Of a stretch of DNA of 64,000 nt, positions 53,046 through 64,000 are shown one piece after another (position 1 is the stretch's first letter; each line of letters begins with the position of its first letter). A model generated the notes under the pieces. The model did no database searches. It had not been told where the DNA came from and was given only the letters and a program-made list of their open reading frames with translations. The position numbers and the translations under genes were made by a program. The DNA comes from Duganella sp. 1411 (GTDB lineage Bacteria; Pseudomonadota; Gammaproteobacteria; Burkholderiales; Burkholderiaceae_D), in the NCBI RefSeq assembly GCF_017833525.1, contig NZ_JAFICD010000004.1, positions 1 through 64,000 of the forward strand, written 5' to 3'.

Positions 53046-53075
53046 CGGCCATAAGCGGCCGTAAGCGGCCGTAAC
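53046..53075. repeat. Three 10-bp direct repeats upstream of the RelA/SpoT-like gene
   Basis: CGGCCATAAG, CGGCCGTAAG and CGGCCGTAAC follow one another without gaps, 47 nt before ATG 53122. A 10-bp period puts each unit on the same face of the helix, as in binding-site arrays. No -10 box is obvious around it. Confidence 0.7.
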
Positions 53076-53121
53076 AATTGACGCTCGCGGAACGGGCTGC
53101 AATACTGGGACATCGCAGCCC

Positions 53122-54306
53122 ATGCAGGACGCCATGACTGAACTACGAGCCTCGCTCAAGAGCGGTGGCAGGTTCTCGCTGAACTGGAGCTACCTGAACG
53201 CCATCGCCAACGGCGTGTCGGCCATCGACCTCGGCGCGCTGGCGCTGCGCAACCTCCACGACGCCCGCCAGTTCGTGCGCGAGTACGGCTTCGACCTGGA
53301 GCAGCCGGCCGCGCCGGCCATCATCGCCCGCGCCCACCGCGAGGCGGTCGAGTTCATCGCCTGCACCTTCCTCGAACCGGGCCGGGCCGACCTGATACCG
53401 GACGAGGTCAGCCATCCCGACGATCCGCTGCAACTGCTGGTGTACGCCTCGCTGCGCGGCCACAACGTCGATGTGCGGCGCATGTGGTCGTGCGCCGTGC
53501 TCAAGGTCATGCACGGCATCTTCTACATCGACAACAACCTCAAGCTGCGCCACTTCCACGCCATCCGCGAACAGGTGTTCGCCACGCTCGACGAGGTGAT
53601 CCGGCACGACGGCGACCGCCACTTCCTCACCGACGGCGAGGTTTGCCTGCCGATGCTGCACTACGAGCGCAAGGACAACAAGGGCCGCAAGAGCATCCTG
53701 CTCAAGCTGCTGCAAAAGGCCGCCTACCTGGCCGCCGACATCTTCGACCACCTCGGCGTGCGGCTGGTGTTCGCCACCCGCTTCGAATGCCTGCTGGCGC
53801 TGCGCACCTTGCAGCGCGCGCACCTGCTGTCGGTCACCAACGTCGACGCCGAGCGCACCCGCAACACCCTGCTCGACCTCGAGGCGGCCAAGCAGATCTT
53901 CAACAAATACCGCGCCCAGATCGAGCACAGCGACGACTATCCGTTGGCGCTGCTGCAAACCATGGACGCCGAGCTGGCCGAGCTGGCGCAGCCGCAGACG
54001 CGCTGCGACAATCCGCACAGCGGCAGCGGCTTCAACAGCATCCAGGTGACGGTGCGCAAGATGATCCACGTGCAGCCGGACCAGGCCAACGTCGGCGCCG
54101 GCGCCGAGCAGGAATACGACGTCGGCTTCTTCTTCGAGTACGAGATCCAGCTGATGGACCAGGCCAGCTACGCGCGCAGCCTGGCCGGCCCGGCCAGCCA
54201 CGACGCCTACAAGCGGCGCCAGGTCGACACGGCGCGCGCGCGGGTGTTCGGGCGCGAGCTGTCGCGCTGGATCGAAGGGCAACATCCAATGCAAATCAGA
54301 AATTAA
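53122..54306 (+). CDS. Protein with a divergent RelA/SpoT-like synthetase domain
   Basis: A 394-residue soluble protein. The N-terminal 1-150 region is unassigned. Residues 183-365 show the ordered landmarks of a (p)ppGpp synthetase: K187-x3-S191-x3-K195, D209-HLGVR214 (matching DIIGVR), GFNS (303-306, matching NGYQS), E341-I-Q343 (matching ExQIRT) and H360-DAYK364 (matching the AHWxYK end). Asp209 and Glu341 are the expected metal-binding pair. The first ATP-binding Arg does not line up exactly and His of NGYxSLH is Gln. ATG 53134 (AGGA 4 nt before) is the alternative start. Function, if any, in alarmone or nucleotide pyrophosphate synthesis is inference. Confidence 0.6.
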   Translation: MQDAMTELRASLKSGGRFSLNWSYLNAIANGVSAIDLGALALRNLHDARQFVREYGFDLEQPAAPAIIARAHREAVEFIACTFLEPGRADLIPDEVSHPDDPLQLLVYASLRGHNVDVRRMWSCAVLKVMHGIFYIDNNLKLRHFHAIREQVFATLDEVIRHDGDRHFLTDGEVCLPMLHYERKDNKGRKSILLKLLQKAAYLAADIFDHLGVRLVFATRFECLLALRTLQRAHLLSVTNVDAERTRNTLLDLEAAKQIFNKYRAQIEHSDDYPLALLQTMDAELAELAQPQTRCDNPHSGSGFNSIQVTVRKMIHVQPDQANVGAGAEQEYDVGFFFEYEIQLMDQASYARSLAGPASHDAYKRRQVDTARARVFGRELSRWIEGQHPMQIRN

Positions 54307-54388
54307 AAGTTCGACAAGACCTTGTCAAGCTGATACGATGGCGGCCTTTTTGCGCCGGCGCCCCGCCGGCCTGCCAGCCAAGGTCATC

Positions 54389-55426
54389 ATGAAACGTCTC
54401 AGCATATTGCTCGCCATCGCCGCCACCCTTTCCGCCTGCGGCGGCGGCGGCGGTTCCGGCGCCGCCAGCCCGAACGCGCCCGCCACGGTCGTCGATACCC
54501 GTCCGGTGGTCGATATCGTGCCGACGGTCGGCGATTTTTATTCGTACCGGCAAGGGCTCAATTTCACCACGGGCGAGCAGCCCGTAGCGCCGACGCCGGA
54601 GGCCACGCGCTCCTACACCTATGCGGTACGCCAGGTCGGCAACGACGGCTCATGGATGGAGACAGCCGCGTTGGCGACTCAATCCTCGCCCAGCACGGAA
54701 TTTCACTACAGATCCGACGGCTCGCTGATGGCGACCAAGGATCAAAGCTGCAGCGTCAACTACACGGCGGTCACCTACCTCGCACCGAAAGATATGAAGG
54801 TCGGGGCCGAATGGAGCGAAAGCTACAGCAAGGTCGATAATGGCAACTGCGCGTACGAGAACGAGGCAAAAATGACCAATAAGGCGGTAGCGTTGGAAAC
54901 CATCACGGTCAACGCCGGCACCTTTGACACGATCAAGATCGTATCAACGAGCCTCCCGGTGCCGTTCTACGGCTATACCGAAACCCACGAAGAAACCGTA
55001 TGGCGGGACAAGTCGACCTATCGCCTGATCAAATCCGTCAGCCGCATCAACCAGGTGGCCACCGACGGCAGCAAAACGAGCTATATCGCAAGTAGTGAGC
55101 TGATTGGCTACGCCAGCGCCAAACAAGGACGCCGGAATTTAAATATCGAACGCTTCGCCGGCCCCTGGGCCGGATCGTATTCAGGCGCCTACAGCGGCAA
55201 ATGCGAGGGAACAGTGAGCGAGACCGGCAAGCTGGACGCAGACTGCGGGGACGGCCTGTTCAGCGTTCACGGCGACATCGACGTCAACGGCAAAGGCACT
55301 TTCTATCTCACCGTGAACGGTGTCAAAGGCGCCAGCTTCAGCGGCGCCTTTGAATCGCTGTTCAGCATCGGCGGCGCCTGGTCCGCCGGCACCGCATCGG
55401 GCACATGGAGGCTCGAACACCAGTAA
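54389..55426 (+). CDS. Predicted lipoprotein of unknown function
   Basis: A 345-residue protein. Signal peptide ending in lipobox LSAC (Cys19), then a run of glycines. The rest is beta-rich with a repeated pattern of Tyr and Thr and no recognised domain; the C-terminal 90 residues (GPWAGSYSGAYSGKCEGTVSETGKL onwards) resemble small beta-domains found in exported proteins of this group. Probably attached to a membrane. The ATG at 54389 gives the signal peptide; the earlier frame is not needed. Confidence 0.72.
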   Translation: MKRLSILLAIAATLSACGGGGGSGAASPNAPATVVDTRPVVDIVPTVGDFYSYRQGLNFTTGEQPVAPTPEATRSYTYAVRQVGNDGSWMETAALATQSSPSTEFHYRSDGSLMATKDQSCSVNYTAVTYLAPKDMKVGAEWSESYSKVDNGNCAYENEAKMTNKAVALETITVNAGTFDTIKIVSTSLPVPFYGYTETHEETVWRDKSTYRLIKSVSRINQVATDGSKTSYIASSELIGYASAKQGRRNLNIERFAGPWAGSYSGAYSGKCEGTVSETGKLDADCGDGLFSVHGDIDVNGKGTFYLTVNGVKGASFSGAFESLFSIGGAWSAGTASGTWRLEHQ

Positions 55427-55507
55427 TAAGGCGACGCCCGCCCTGAGCGGTGCGCCGCCAAACGGCCACCGGCGCTAACATGAAAAGCCATGTAGCCGGA
55501 GACGACG

Positions 55508-56542
55508 TTGCCGAATGCCCAGCACTTTTGCTTGCATGGCCTGTTGCTGTCGGCGCTGGCCTGCTGCGCCGGCGCCGCCACCGGCCAGCAGTCCCCCGCC
55601 CAAGTCACCGTCACGGCCACCCGCGATCCGGTCGACAAGTCCTACCGCAAGATGCTCGCCGGCATGGACCGCTTCGAGCGCGACCGCGCGCTGGCGCCAA
55701 ACGCGACCTTGCGCTTCGAACTGCTGCCGCGCCTGCCCACCACGCGGCTCGACGGCATCACGTTGCGCGTGGTCGGCGACACGATGGCGCTGCCGGTCGC
55801 GGTGGCGCCCGACCACACCTTCACCCTCGAGCGCGACGGCGAGGCGCTGCGGCAGGACGCCGCCCTCGTCGCCAGCAGCAAGACCAGTACGCTGACCTGG
55901 CGCGCGCAAGTGCGCAGTCCCAGCGTGCCGCCCGGCATGCGGCGGCTGGGCGACCTGCGCCTCGAATGCCTGGTCGGCGTCCAGGCCGGACTGGTCTCGA
56001 ACAACGCCAACGTCTTCGCCTGGCTGGGCGCGCTGCTCACCGATCCCGACCGCGTCTGCGCCTCGCCCGATGGCAATTACCTGCTCTTCGCCGATCGGCC
56101 GCTGTTCGGCGCCACCTTGCGCGACGGCGCGCGCACCGAGCAACTGCCGTTTGCCATGCTGTACGCGGGCGGCACCCAAACGTCGGACACGCTGCCCTTC
56201 TGCGATTGCCAGGTGTTGCTCGACCGCAGCTACTACGCGCCGCTATGGGACCGGCGCTGGTCCGACGATACCTTGGTGCAATTCGACTACATGGACGATC
56301 CACCCGGCGCCGCCGGCACGGTCGCGGTCGCGGACACCCATCGCGACACCGAACGGATGCGCGCCGCGCTCGGTCCCGCCGCCGTGGTGCGCTTCGACAG
56401 CGGCTACCAGGTGTGGCGTTACCGCTATCCCAGGCTCACGCCCAAGCCATCGGCAAACGGCAAGCCCGACGACGCCGAATTCGTCGTCCTGTTCGGCCCG
56501 GACGGCCTGGCGCGCAAAGCACGATTGACCGACCCCTTGTAA
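55508..56542 (+). CDS. Predicted exported protein, TTG start
   Basis: A 344-residue protein starting at TTG 55508 with GGAG 6 nt upstream. Signal peptide about 1-25 (CLHGLLLSALACCAGAATG). The remainder has several Cys (DLRLECLVG, DRVCASPDG, LPFCDCQV) and no recognised family. DUF2987-like or other hypothetical families cannot be decided by eye. It follows the lipoprotein gene after 81 nt and may be transcribed with it. Confidence 0.6.
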   Translation: MPNAQHFCLHGLLLSALACCAGAATGQQSPAQVTVTATRDPVDKSYRKMLAGMDRFERDRALAPNATLRFELLPRLPTTRLDGITLRVVGDTMALPVAVAPDHTFTLERDGEALRQDAALVASSKTSTLTWRAQVRSPSVPPGMRRLGDLRLECLVGVQAGLVSNNANVFAWLGALLTDPDRVCASPDGNYLLFADRPLFGATLRDGARTEQLPFAMLYAGGTQTSDTLPFCDCQVLLDRSYYAPLWDRRWSDDTLVQFDYMDDPPGAAGTVAVADTHRDTERMRAALGPAAVVRFDSGYQVWRYRYPRLTPKPSANGKPDDAEFVVLFGPDGLARKARLTDPL

Positions 56543-56571
56543 AGCGGCGGCGATTGGCTCATGATGAAACG

Positions 56572-57021
56572 ATGAAAACCGCCCTCCCGCCCCGCTTCCT
56601 TCGCCTTGCCGCCGCAAGCCTGCTGACATTGGCCGCCAGCGCCTGCGGCAGCGCGCCGCCCCCCGCCCCGGCTACGCCGGCGCCGGCGGCCGGCAAGACC
56701 GAACAGCTGTGGCAGAAAATCCTGGCGGCCAACGCCGACCTCAGCTGCGCCACGCAAAGCGACTGCCACACGATAGGCGCCGGCGCCAAAGCCTGCGGCG
56801 GCCCGGAGCGCTATCTGGCCTGGTCGAGCAAAAACAGCGACGGCGCCGCGCTCAAGGCGCTGGTCGCCCAGCACGCGGCCGCGCGCCGCGCCGACGACGA
56901 GCGCGAACACATGATGTCGACCTGCTCGATGATCAGCGACCCCGGCGCCAGCTGCCGCGCCGGCGTCTGCGTCGTCAATCCCGCCGCCCCCTTCACGACG
57001 GAACCGCGCCGGGCGGATTAA
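56572..57021 (+). CDS. Small predicted lipoprotein with Cys pairs
   Basis: A 149-residue protein. Signal peptide ends in AASAC (Cys25), followed by a Pro/Ala-rich linker (28-40). The mature part has six further Cys (CATQSDCHTI, KACGG, STCSM, ASCRAGVC), suggesting disulfide-bonded structure in the periplasm. It lies 29 nt after the preceding gene and before a strong terminator, ending the plus-strand run. No family recognised. Confidence 0.65.
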   Translation: MKTALPPRFLRLAAASLLTLAASACGSAPPPAPATPAPAAGKTEQLWQKILAANADLSCATQSDCHTIGAGAKACGGPERYLAWSSKNSDGAALKALVAQHAAARRADDEREHMMSTCSMISDPGASCRAGVCVVNPAAPFTTEPRRAD

Positions 57022-57026
57022 AGCAA

Positions 57027-57060
57027 AAAACCCGCGCGACCATCGGGTCGCGCGGGTTTT
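57027..57060. terminator. Strong bidirectional terminator
   Basis: 15-bp perfect stem: AAAACCCGCGCGACC (57027-57041) and GGTCGCGCGGGTTTT (57046-57060) with an ATCG loop; A-rich and T-rich ends work in both directions. It serves the plus-strand lipoprotein gene and the convergent S8 protease gene. Confidence 0.9.
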
Positions 57061-57079
57061 CGCTACAACAAGCTCACGC

Positions 57080-60241
<3,162 letters not shown>

Positions 60242-60258
60242 GTGGTGTGTTTCCTTGC

Positions 60259-61041
60259 TCAGGCGTGGATCGTGGCGGCGGCGTGGGTTGCCGCCTTGGC
60301 GCGGCGGCGCGACAGCAGGCCGACCAGGCCCAGCCCGAGGCCCAGCATGGCGTAGGTTTCCGGCTCCGGCACCGGCGCCACGGCGTTCAGGTTCAGGTTG
60401 TCGAAGGCGAACTGCGCCTGGTTTTCCGCTCCGGCCAGCGGGCTGTAACAGCCGCCGGCGCCATCGAACAGGCAGGAGCTGATGACCAGGCTGCTCAGGC
60501 CGATGTTGCCGAAAGCCGTCAGCGCGGTGGTGCGGAACGGCGAGCTGCCCGAGGCGTCGAGCAAGGGGAAATCGTAGGCGGCCGAGATGGTGCCGCCGTC
60601 GGCGCGCGTGCCCACCAGGGTTAGCTGGCCGTAGGAAAAGCTGGGCAGGCCGCCCACCGGCGCCAGGAAGGCGTAGTCGATGCTCGACACCTGGAACGCC
60701 GCGTTGTCGCCGCGCGCCACCTTCAGGCTGCCGTCGTTGACGCCCATGTAGAAGTTGCTGGCGTTGCCGGTCGGGCAGGCCGCGACCGCGCACTGATACG
60801 GATCGTCGCCGGTGCCGACGGCGCCGGCCAGGCCGGTGCCGGCCGGACCGCTGGTTGGCGTGTCGATCACTGTCATCGTGTAGCCGGCCTCGCTCAGGGT
60901 GTCGGTGCCGCCGTAGATCGACGGCGCGATGGATTCGAAATCGATCACGGCGGCCATGGCCGGCGTGGCGCTCATCAGCGCAAGGGCGCCGAGAGCGGCG
61001 CCGGTGATTTTTTTCAACTGCGCTTGCTTGAAGTGGTTCAT
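60259..61041 (-). CDS. PEP-CTERM sorting-domain protein (QFxxD-type)
   Basis: A 260-residue exported protein. Signal peptide (about 1-35, ending PAMA). C-terminal tripartite sorting signal: VPEPETYAML, a short apolar helix (GLGLGLVGLLS) and RRRAKAA, the substrate signal for exosortase. The body includes AQFAFDNLN, fitting the QFxxD subfamily. The ATG at 61041 has an AAGGG-like site. The protein is likely an exopolysaccharide-associated surface or matrix protein. The exosortase gene is not in the window. Confidence 0.88.
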   Translation of the reverse strand: MNHFKQAQLKKITGAALGALALMSATPAMAAVIDFESIAPSIYGGTDTLSEAGYTMTVIDTPTSGPAGTGLAGAVGTGDDPYQCAVAACPTGNASNFYMGVNDGSLKVARGDNAAFQVSSIDYAFLAPVGGLPSFSYGQLTLVGTRADGGTISAAYDFPLLDASGSSPFRTTALTAFGNIGLSSLVISSCLFDGAGGCYSPLAGAENQAQFAFDNLNLNAVAPVPEPETYAMLGLGLGLVGLLSRRRAKAATHAAATIHA

Positions 61042-61415
61042 TGCACTGCCCTTTTGGTGAAGTAATGGCGCCGTGGTCCGCATGGATGATGCCTGCCGGA
61101 ACCTTTGTCTACTTTTTGTAGGTAACAATGAATATAAACAAACAACACAATTCGGGTAACCGAAGATGAACAATTATTGTTTTCTAATTATAAAAAGTCA
61201 CCAAATAAAATATCGGTTTTACTATGAAAGCGATGTCATCAAGTTGTCATGCAATTGTGCGAATTTGATCATTCTGGTGTTGTTCTTTTACAAAACTAGT
61301 CCAGAAGGAACGCCGGCGCCGGCCTGCGTAAAAACTCGGCACACAATGCAACTCCGCGCATCTTCCCCCTACGGTCACCGTAGTTGCGGACATCCTCCGG
61401 CAAAGCGCGTGGACG
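61042..61415. other. AT-rich intergenic region with two palindromes
   Basis: This stretch between the PEP-CTERM gene and the M1 peptidase terminator is strikingly AT-rich (about 61100-61310) in an otherwise GC-rich window. It holds TTCGG-GTAA-CCGAA (61151-61164) and AACAAT-T-ATTGTT (61169-61181) close together. On the minus strand these lie 110-140 nt upstream of the PEP-CTERM start, a place for regulator binding. I see no convincing sigma70 or sigma54 box and no ORF. Confidence 0.5.
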
Positions 61416-61445
61416 AAAAAAAAGCCAGCCGCCCGGCTGGCTTTT
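61416..61445 (-). terminator. Terminator of the M1 aminopeptidase gene
   Basis: On the minus strand, stem AAAAGCCAGCC (61435-61445 side) with its partner (61420-61430) and GCCC loop, followed by an eight-residue U run (A run at 61416-61423 on the plus strand). It lies 20 nt after the peptidase stop. Confidence 0.85.
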
Positions 61446-61464
61446 CCAAAAAATCAGACGGCAA

Positions 61465-64000
61465 TTAAAATATTGTCATAGATTTCTTGATGGCAACACA
61501 GCGGACATCCTCCTGATGAGTTACCAAAAGAGAACGCTTGGTGCCCGCCGACAAGTCCGGGAATTTAACAATCGCCGCCTGCAGGCGCGCCACGCTGGCC
61601 GGCGTGCATGTCGCCGGCAGCATCTTGCCCGCGTAGGCGCGCATGAACACCGGACCGGCGGCCTGGTCGAGCCGCGCCAGCGTGTCCAGGCGTTGCTGCG
61701 CGCTCAGTTCGCTCAAGGCCTGCTGATCGGCCGGATACATGACCCCCATCGCCGCGCGGACCTTGGAAAACGGCAGCTTGGTCTGCAAATCGCCGATGTT
61801 GGCCAGCCACTCGGCCTTGATCCCGGCGTCCGGCCGGATCACGCGCGCGGCCAGCGCGGCGGCCTGGCCGCTGTCGGACTTGTCGCGCTCCCGCTCGGCC
61901 GCCAGCAAGGCCTCGCTGCCCGGATAGGCGAACCGGTTCAGGCGGGTCACGATATCCCAGCGCAGATCCTGGTTGACGTTCAGGCCCGGCACCACCGGCT
62001 TGCCATCGAGGATGTCGGCCAGCCGCGCCAGCGCCGCCGGACTGCTGGCGACGCCCACGTAGGTCGACAACCACAGGCGCTGGAAATTCTTGTCGGCGCC
62101 GGCCGCGCGCGCCGCCGTCAACGCCATCCGCTCCAGTTGCCCGCCCACTTTGGCCCGGTAGGCGGCGACCGCCGGCCCCATCTTCTTCAGATAAGCGTCG
62201 GACTGCAGGGTCTTGTCGACGATATTGCCCAGCAACGTGTAATCCTTCTCGCCCGGGGCGTTGGCCAGCACGGTGGTCAAAAACGCGTTCAGCGGCAGCT
62301 TGCCGTCGCGCACGCTATCCCACAGGCTTTGCCACAACATCGAGCGCAGCAGCGGATCGTCGACCTTGTTCAAGCTGGTTTGCGCGGTGGCGAACGACTT
62401 CTTATCCAGTTGCACCTTGGCGTAGCCCCAGTCCTGGTAGTTCGGATACACCAGGTCCGGACAGGCCGCGCCCGCCAGTTCCGGCACGGCCGTGGTGGCG
62501 CCGTTGTAGGTGACCGCCAGGTTCCGGTCGAGCGCCAGGCCGTCCTTGCCCAGCTTGAACAGGCCGATCTGGACGCGCTGCTCGCGCAAGGTCGGCATGG
62601 CGGCGCCCGGCGCGCTCTGGCGCACGCTGAACGACGCGATCTTGCCGCCGGCGCAGCTGAACTCGGCGGCGATGGTGTTCACGCCCGGCTCGTACAACCA
62701 TTCCTTGGTCCACGCGCCCAGGTCGCGGCCGGCCGCCGCGCTCAGGCTGCCGATGAAGTCGTCGAGCCTGGCGTTCTGGTAGGAATACTTGACCAGGTAA
62801 TTGTGCACGCCCTGGCGGAACGCCTCCTCGCCGATCAGGTGGCGCAGCTGCTTCAACGTCGAGGCACCCTTGGAATAGGTGATCGCGTCGATGTTGTCGA
62901 AGGCGTTGGCGGTCGACGGCACCGGCGTTTCGATCGGATGCGTGGTCACGCGCTGGTCCTGCTCGTAGGCGCTCTGCTTGCCGTCCAAATAAAACCCCTG
63001 CCAGGCGTTGCCGAACTCGGTGGCCTCGGCGGTGGCCAAGGTGCCCATGAAGGAGGCGAAGCTCTCGTTGAGCCACAGGCCGTTCCACCATTTCATCGTC
63101 ACCAGGTCGCCGAACCACTGGTGCGCCATCTCGTGCAGGATGACGCCGGCCAGGCTTTCGCGCTGCGCCGCCGTCATCTCGTCCCGGTGCAGGAAGCTGC
63201 GCTCGCCGAAGGTGATCGCGGCGGCGTTTTCCATCGCCCCGTACAGGAAGTCCGGCACCAGCAGCTGGTCGTACTTCTCGAACTGGTAGGGCACGCCGAA
63301 GTACTGGTCGAAGAATTTCAGGCCGCGGCGGGTGTAGTTGAACCAGTCCTTGGGCGACACCTGCGCGGCGACCGACTGCCGCGCGAACAGCCGCATCGGA
63401 TACGGGCCGCTGGTGTCCTCCCACACCTTGTACGGGCCGGCGTGCATCGAAAAGTTGTACGGGCTGAGTTTTTTGCTGCGCGGGAAGGTCCAGCGCTTGC
63501 CGCCGGCGACCTCGGTCACGCCGCTTTCGCGCATCGTCGACGACACCACCCAGTCGGCCGGCGTGGTCACGCTGACCTGAAAGGTCGCCTTCAGGTCCGG
63601 CTGGTCGAACAGCGCGAACATCTGGTGCGCGGCGGCCGGCTCGAAGTGCGAATACGTGTAGACGCGGCCGTCGACCGGATCGACCATGCGGTGCAGGCCC
63701 TCGCCGTTGGTGCTGTGCGGGCGCGTGTAGGCGATGGTGACGGTGTTGCGGCCTTCCTTCAGGTCGGCCGGCGCCAGCGTGATGAACCACTGGTTGTAGC
63801 GCGGCGCGACGGCCTTGCCGTTGACGGTCATGCTGGCGATGGTGGCCTTGTCGAGATCGATGGTCAGCGGCTGGCCGGCGTCGCTCAGGTCGAACGCCAG
63901 CGTGGTGGTGCCGGAAAACGACTCGCCGCCGGTCAGCGCGAACTCGAGCGTGTAATCGACATTGCCGACGCGCGCCGAGCGGGCGGCGGCGTCTTGCTGC
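61465..64000 (-). CDS. M1 family aminopeptidase (cut by window end)
   Basis: The C-terminal 844 codons or so of an ERAP/PepN-type zinc aminopeptidase; the open frame reaches position 64000, so the N-terminus is outside. Substrate-binding YGAMENAAAITF and the zinc motif HEMAHQWFGDLVTMKWWNGLWLNE (HExxH-18-E) are intact. An ERAP1-like C-terminal helical domain fills the last 350 residues. The M in TVNGKAVAP at 63831 is internal, not the start. Export cannot be judged without the N-terminus. Confidence 0.93.
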   Translation of the reverse strand, partial: QQDAAARSARVGNVDYTLEFALTGGESFSGTTTLAFDLSDAGQPLTIDLDKATIASMTVNGKAVAPRYNQWFITLAPADLKEGRNTVTIAYTRPHSTNGEGLHRMVDPVDGRVYTYSHFEPAAAHQMFALFDQPDLKATFQVSVTTPADWVVSSTMRESGVTEVAGGKRWTFPRSKKLSPYNFSMHAGPYKVWEDTSGPYPMRLFARQSVAAQVSPKDWFNYTRRGLKFFDQYFGVPYQFEKYDQLLVPDFLYGAMENAAAITFGERSFLHRDEMTAAQRESLAGVILHEMAHQWFGDLVTMKWWNGLWLNESFASFMGTLATAEATEFGNAWQGFYLDGKQSAYEQDQRVTTHPIETPVPSTANAFDNIDAITYSKGASTLKQLRHLIGEEAFRQGVHNYLVKYSYQNARLDDFIGSLSAAAGRDLGAWTKEWLYEPGVNTIAAEFSCAGGKIASFSVRQSAPGAAMPTLREQRVQIGLFKLGKDGLALDRNLAVTYNGATTAVPELAGAACPDLVYPNYQDWGYAKVQLDKKSFATAQTSLNKVDDPLLRSMLWQSLWDSVRDGKLPLNAFLTTVLANAPGEKDYTLLGNIVDKTLQSDAYLKKMGPAVAAYRAKVGGQLERMALTAARAAGADKNFQRLWLSTYVGVASSPAALARLADILDGKPVVPGLNVNQDLRWDIVTRLNRFAYPGSEALLAAERERDKSDSGQAAALAARVIRPDAGIKAEWLANIGDLQTKLPFSKVRAAMGVMYPADQQALSELSAQQRLDTLARLDQAAGPVFMRAYAGKMLPATCTPASVARLQAAIVKFPDLSAGTKRSLLVTHQEDVRCVAIKKSMTIF

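Noticed and set aside
60242..60793. Upstream extension of the S8 protease frame
   Set aside because: It overlaps the PEP-CTERM gene and lacks protein-like composition; the signal peptide begins at 60241.
61082..61310. Sigma-54 promoter for the PEP-CTERM gene
   Set aside because: No TGGCAC-N5-TTGC-like element on the minus strand at a sensible distance.

Overview
The window is about 64 kb of GC-rich chromosomal DNA from a betaproteobacterium. It is most likely a member of the Oxalobacteraceae (Massilia / Duganella / Janthinobacterium group). This is inferred from the Burkholderiales-type rpe-gph-trpE-trpG-trpD-trpC order, a PEP-CTERM exosortase substrate, a Burkholderiales-like rRNA leader and many secreted peptidases. 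No 16S sequence lies inside the window, so the genus is an inference.

Layout. (1) 1-350: leader and tandem promoters of an rRNA operon that runs leftward out of the window. (2) 351-8537, minus strand: a GTPase/membrane-protein pair (DUF3482/DUF2868), then a lipid A modification block of PAP2 phosphatase, EptA/MCR-type phosphoethanolamine transferase, sensor kinase and response regulator. A PmrA-box-like sequence lies in front of eptA. An enoyl-CoA hydratase gene is upstream. (3) 8.6-13.1 kb: MFS transporter, universal stress protein, mltA, a small membrane protein, apaG, rpe. (4) 13.2-16.0 kb: a lower-GC insertion between rpe and gph encoding a PAAR-like (DUF4150) ADP-ribosyltransferase and an ADP-ribosylglycohydrolase, which looks like a Tre1/Tri1-type T6SS effector-immunity pair. 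(5) 16.1-21.8 kb: gph and the trp genes. They are preceded by a 28-residue leader peptide with four Trp codons and an attenuator hairpin; a LysE-type exporter gene sits between trpD and trpC. (6) 21.8-30.4 kb, minus strand: diguanylate cyclase, M61 peptidase, MocA-like protein, Tat-exported molybdenum hydroxylase subunits, dsbC, UbiH-family hydroxylase.

(7) 30.5-41.1 kb: a tRNA-Phe gene followed by a 10.5-kb defence island that ends in a decayed copy of the tRNA 3' half. The island carries a CapW/BrxR-like WYL regulator with an inverted repeat over its promoter, a fused GmrSD-like DUF262-DUF1524 protein, HsdM-HsdS-HsdR (type I restriction, HsdS with 12-bp repeats) and a COG2958-like predicted nuclease. 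No integrase is visible. (8) 41.2-52.9 kb: trhP (yegQ), a PAS-GGEEF protein, M16 and M28 peptidases, a Nei-type glycosylase, a GntP-family permease and a GT-C-like membrane protein. (9) 53.1-57.0 kb: a protein that appears to hold a divergent RelA/SpoT synthetase fold, then three predicted exported proteins. (10) 57.0-64.0 kb, minus strand: S8 protease, PEP-CTERM protein and an M1 aminopeptidase cut by the window end.

Several starts were set by Shine-Dalgarno position. eptA, the M28 peptidase and the 55508 gene use TTG. The MFS gene has no ATG, GTG or TTG at its expected start.
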